From an archaeon (lineage in GTDB: Archaea; Iainarchaeota; Iainarchaeia; Iainarchaeales; CSSED10-239), in NCBI GenBank assembly GCA_023230325.1, contig JALNXN010000001.1:1-64000 (forward strand): a stretch of 64,000 nt of DNA, given 5' to 3'. The notes beneath the pieces are model-generated. The model saw only the letters and a list, made by a program, of their open reading frames with translations, was not told the origin of the DNA and did not search any database. Below, piece after piece: positions 62,004 through 64,000 of the stretch; positions within the stretch are counted from its first letter, which is position 1, and every line of letters starts with the position of its first letter. The translations under genes were made by a program, and so were the position numbers.

Positions 62004-62681
62004 ATGCGCAATGGTTGTAAGCAGTTGACACCCAATGGTAAGCAGTTTGCTGTAAGTAGCTTTAAACAGTGGCTTTATAACAAAAAGTTTGTAAAAGACT
62101 ATGAAGTTGGATTAATTAACAAATTATCCTTATTATTTGTAAAAGAGCAAAAACATACGTATACTTTTTCTGAGCTATCTGATATAATTAAAATAAAATT
62201 AGAACAGATAAATGAAGACAAATATCTTAATAGATTAGTAAGACAGATCTTAAATTATTTGTTAGAAAGTGATATTGTATCTGATAATGATGTGTCTTAT
62301 ATTAAAAAGAAATTAAAAACTAAGCAATATAATGCTGATAACTATGTACCTACAGACTATGAAATACAGCAAACCCTTTTACAATTAACTCTAAAAAATC
62401 TTAAGGAAATGGGTTTAAATGAAAAAGAACTTTCTCAATTTAAGGAATATTGGATTCCTGAACTTAATGGTTCTAAATATTATGTTATAAAATTATTATC
62501 TGATGATTTTTTATCTGAAAATATGAATCTTTTAGTATCTCCAACTCCAGATACAATGATAAGGTTAAATTTTTATTTTAAGGGTGTAGATAATATTGTT
62601 AAGTTAGAAGAGCCTGTTATTACAACCCCTGTAAGAAATGGTTTTACTGTTGTTGAATGGGGTGGAATCTTAGAAGAGTGA
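62004..62681 (+). CDS. Hypothetical protein downstream of tRNA-Ser
   Basis: The frame is open from inside the tRNA (61950), but the first sensible start is ATG 62004. The 225-residue protein has a helical first half and ends with a segment MIRLNFYFKGVDNIV...TTPVRNGFTVVEWGGIL, possibly a small beta domain. QLTPNGK near the start is encoded by a 17-mer shared with 8013-8029. No membrane segment and no recognised family. Confidence 0.55.
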   Translation: MRNGCKQLTPNGKQFAVSSFKQWLYNKKFVKDYEVGLINKLSLLFVKEQKHTYTFSELSDIIKIKLEQINEDKYLNRLVRQILNYLLESDIVSDNDVSYIKKKLKTKQYNADNYVPTDYEIQQTLLQLTLKNLKEMGLNEKELSQFKEYWIPELNGSKYYVIKLLSDDFLSENMNLLVSPTPDTMIRLNFYFKGVDNIVKLEEPVITTPVRNGFTVVEWGGILEE

Positions 62682-62989
62682 TATCTTTTTTTTCTTTTTT
62701 CCTCTTCTTTCTTTTTTCTCTTCTTCTTTTTTATTTTTTTGGTCTAATTTTAATTAATCTTTTTTTCATTAACTCTTTCTCTCAAAACAATTATTTTTGT
62801 TATATTGTAAAGCATAATTTTTAAAAAGGCTTTGTTACTTTAAATATAATAGTTGTTATGTTTTTCTAAAATATTTAGATAAAAAAGAAAAAATCAAAAA
62901 GCAAAAAAAACCAAAAAGTAAAAAATAAAATAAAAAAAACTAAAAAAAATAAAATAAAAGAAATAAAAAAAATAAAAGGTTTTTAATAT
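62682..62989. other. Gene-free stretch with polypyrimidine and polyadenine tracts
   Basis: A C/T-only run (TTTTTTTTCTTTTTTCCTCTTC..., to about 62742) follows the gene end and probably acts as a U-rich terminator. An A-rich run (about 62878-62972) precedes the GNAT start. No gene, no tRNA and no clear TATA are visible here. Confidence 0.6.
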
Positions 62990-63583
62990 ATGAAAAAAGA
63001 TATTACAGTTACTAAAACAAAGAAAGAAACATTAACAATTACAAAAGCAAAGAAAAAAGATGTTCTTGCAATATACAATTTACAAAAAAACCAGATCCTG
63101 GATTTTAATTCTAAGATAAATCATAAGGAAGTTACAGATAACGGTTTTCTAGTTTATGAACTATCAATTGATGATTTTTTAAAAGCTGTAAGTTGTAGAA
63201 ATACTTTTCTTTTTGTTGCAAAAAATAAAGAAGATGTGGTTGGTTATTTTCTTGCATACAGTTTAAAAAAATATATTAAACTTAATCCTTCTTTTATAGA
63301 AGAAATTGATGTTTCAGGGGATATTTTAAAAGAAAACAAAGTTCTTTTTGGAAAACAGTTAGTCTCAAATAGATCTTTTCCAAAGATTGGTGAGTCTTTA
63401 AACAAAGAGATGTTCAAGCACACTAAGTCTTTAGGTTTTACTCTCTACATTTGTGAGATTTTAGAAAAACCAATTAGAAATAAAAGATCTATTGAAAAAC
63501 ATCTCTCTCTTAATCTAAAAAAAATAGGAACCCACAAAGATGATGAAGATCTTCTTTGGGGTATTTATTCAAAGAAGCTTTAA
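62990..63583 (+). CDS. GNAT-fold acetyltransferase-like protein
   Basis: The 197-residue protein begins with a Thr/Lys-rich lead (VTKTKKETLTITKAKKKDV). FLFVAKNKEDVVGYFLAYSLK is a GNAT-type central strand pair, and GKQLVSNRSFPKIGESLNKEMFKHTKSLGFTLYICEI is the acetyl-CoA-side helix and strand, though the R/QxxGxG/A loop is degenerate. The C-terminal IEKHLSLNLKKIGTH fits the family end. The acceptor substrate is unknown. Confidence 0.6.
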   Translation: MKKDITVTKTKKETLTITKAKKKDVLAIYNLQKNQILDFNSKINHKEVTDNGFLVYELSIDDFLKAVSCRNTFLFVAKNKEDVVGYFLAYSLKKYIKLNPSFIEEIDVSGDILKENKVLFGKQLVSNRSFPKIGESLNKEMFKHTKSLGFTLYICEILEKPIRNKRSIEKHLSLNLKKIGTHKDDEDLLWGIYSKKL

Positions 63584-64000
63584 TTTAGTTTAAATCTTCT
63601 TTTTATTTCTTTACCATCTGAGATTTGGTTTATCAGTTGGCTGTTTCCCATAAGATAAGTGTTTGCACTCTCAAGGGAGTTTATAACATTTGTTTTCTTA
63701 CCAATCTCTATTTCAACAGAAAGATATTTGATCAAGTCTCTTAGGCCTGCAAGATTAATAGCTCCTGCCTCATATTTACTGTAAAGAGATTTTAATATCA
63801 TTTCTCTTGCTTGTTTAGTTTCTGCAACAGTTCCAAATGTTTTTAGTTGATTTTTAATAATCTCGTTAAACTTTATAGATTGGATGTTTGCAATTTCTTT
63901 GTTTATATGTCTTGCTTTATTTTTATTTTCAAAATATTTAGCCTCTTATGACAAAGAAATATATCTTAAATCTTTCAATTGGTTTTTAATAACCTTAGGG
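63580..64000 (-). pseudogene. Interrupted hypothetical gene running off the window end
   Basis: On the minus strand the frame reads PKVIKNQLKDLRYISLS, a TAA stop at 63946-63948, then EAKYFENKNKARHINKEI...LKTFGTVAETKQ and on to LIKYLSVEIEIGKKTNVINSLE. No start codon lies between that stop and ATG 63801, so the part after the stop is probably not translated from its own start. It looks like one gene with an in-frame stop, cut by the window border. The product is helical and of unknown family. Confidence 0.45.

Overview
The window looks like a chromosome segment of a small-genome, very AT-rich archaeon, most likely of the DPANN group (Woesearchaeota/Pacearchaeota-like). The reasons are archaeal or archaeal-type genes (ribosomal protein L10e, EF-2 with the diphthamide-site motif, archaeal LeuRS, D-aminoacyl-tRNA deacylase DtdA, TrmB regulator, CpaF/FlaI-type pilus ATPases, a peroxiredoxin with archaeal-type C-terminal cysteines), TATA-like promoters with mixed leaderless and GGTGA-type starts, an unlinked 23S rRNA flanked by a long processing stem, and many short membrane-anchored surface proteins. 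Genus-level placement is not possible from this sequence alone.

Positions 1-11300 are an accessory region. It holds an HTH-ImmA/IrrE plus DUF4411 (PIN-like) pair, a tightly coupled six-gene operon (two class I methyltransferases, a SPOUT-like protein, a TrxR-like flavoenzyme, an unknown Rossmann-like protein, and a flavoprotein/class II aldolase fusion), HicBA, an NYN nuclease and a degraded ribbon-helix-helix antitoxin. The six-gene operon lies between two ~240-bp direct repeats, each carrying the same RHH-like gene. The second repeat runs into the 3' half of a tRNA-Thr(GGU) gene, which suggests integration at a tRNA. Short related sequences follow several of the next genes. A structured RNA candidate and a 23-bp tandem repeat lie further on.

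Positions 11400-30400 hold two small membrane proteins, a secreted beta-propeller protein, a pilus/archaellum-type ATPase, glmS, a Bud23-like methyltransferase, two related membrane-anchored coiled-coil proteins, leuS (preceded by a 16-bp tandem repeat), a RelA/SpoT homologue, a LivK-like binding protein divergent from a TrmB regulator, and YchF. Positions 30600-33790 carry the 23S rRNA with promoter and processing stem.

Positions 33950-57930 mix housekeeping genes (HhH-GPD glycosylase, L10e, Trm11-like methyltransferase, NDK, HAD phosphatase, peroxiredoxin, EF-2, DtdA) with a large surface protein in two reading frames, a PRPP-synthetase-like protein, and a pilus cluster whose ATPase is fused to a ferredoxin domain. 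There is also a lysine-rich H1-like protein and a DXR-like protein that has lost its catalytic residues. Positions 58200-64000 hold tRNA-Asp, a large secreted protein, a membrane-anchored winged-helix regulator, tRNA-Ser, a GNAT protein and an interrupted gene.

Three genes appear split by single-base frame changes, two of them at homopolymers (A8, T7). This fits either homopolymer errors in the assembly or real decay. Residue numbers and homologies come from reading the translation by eye; no database search was run.
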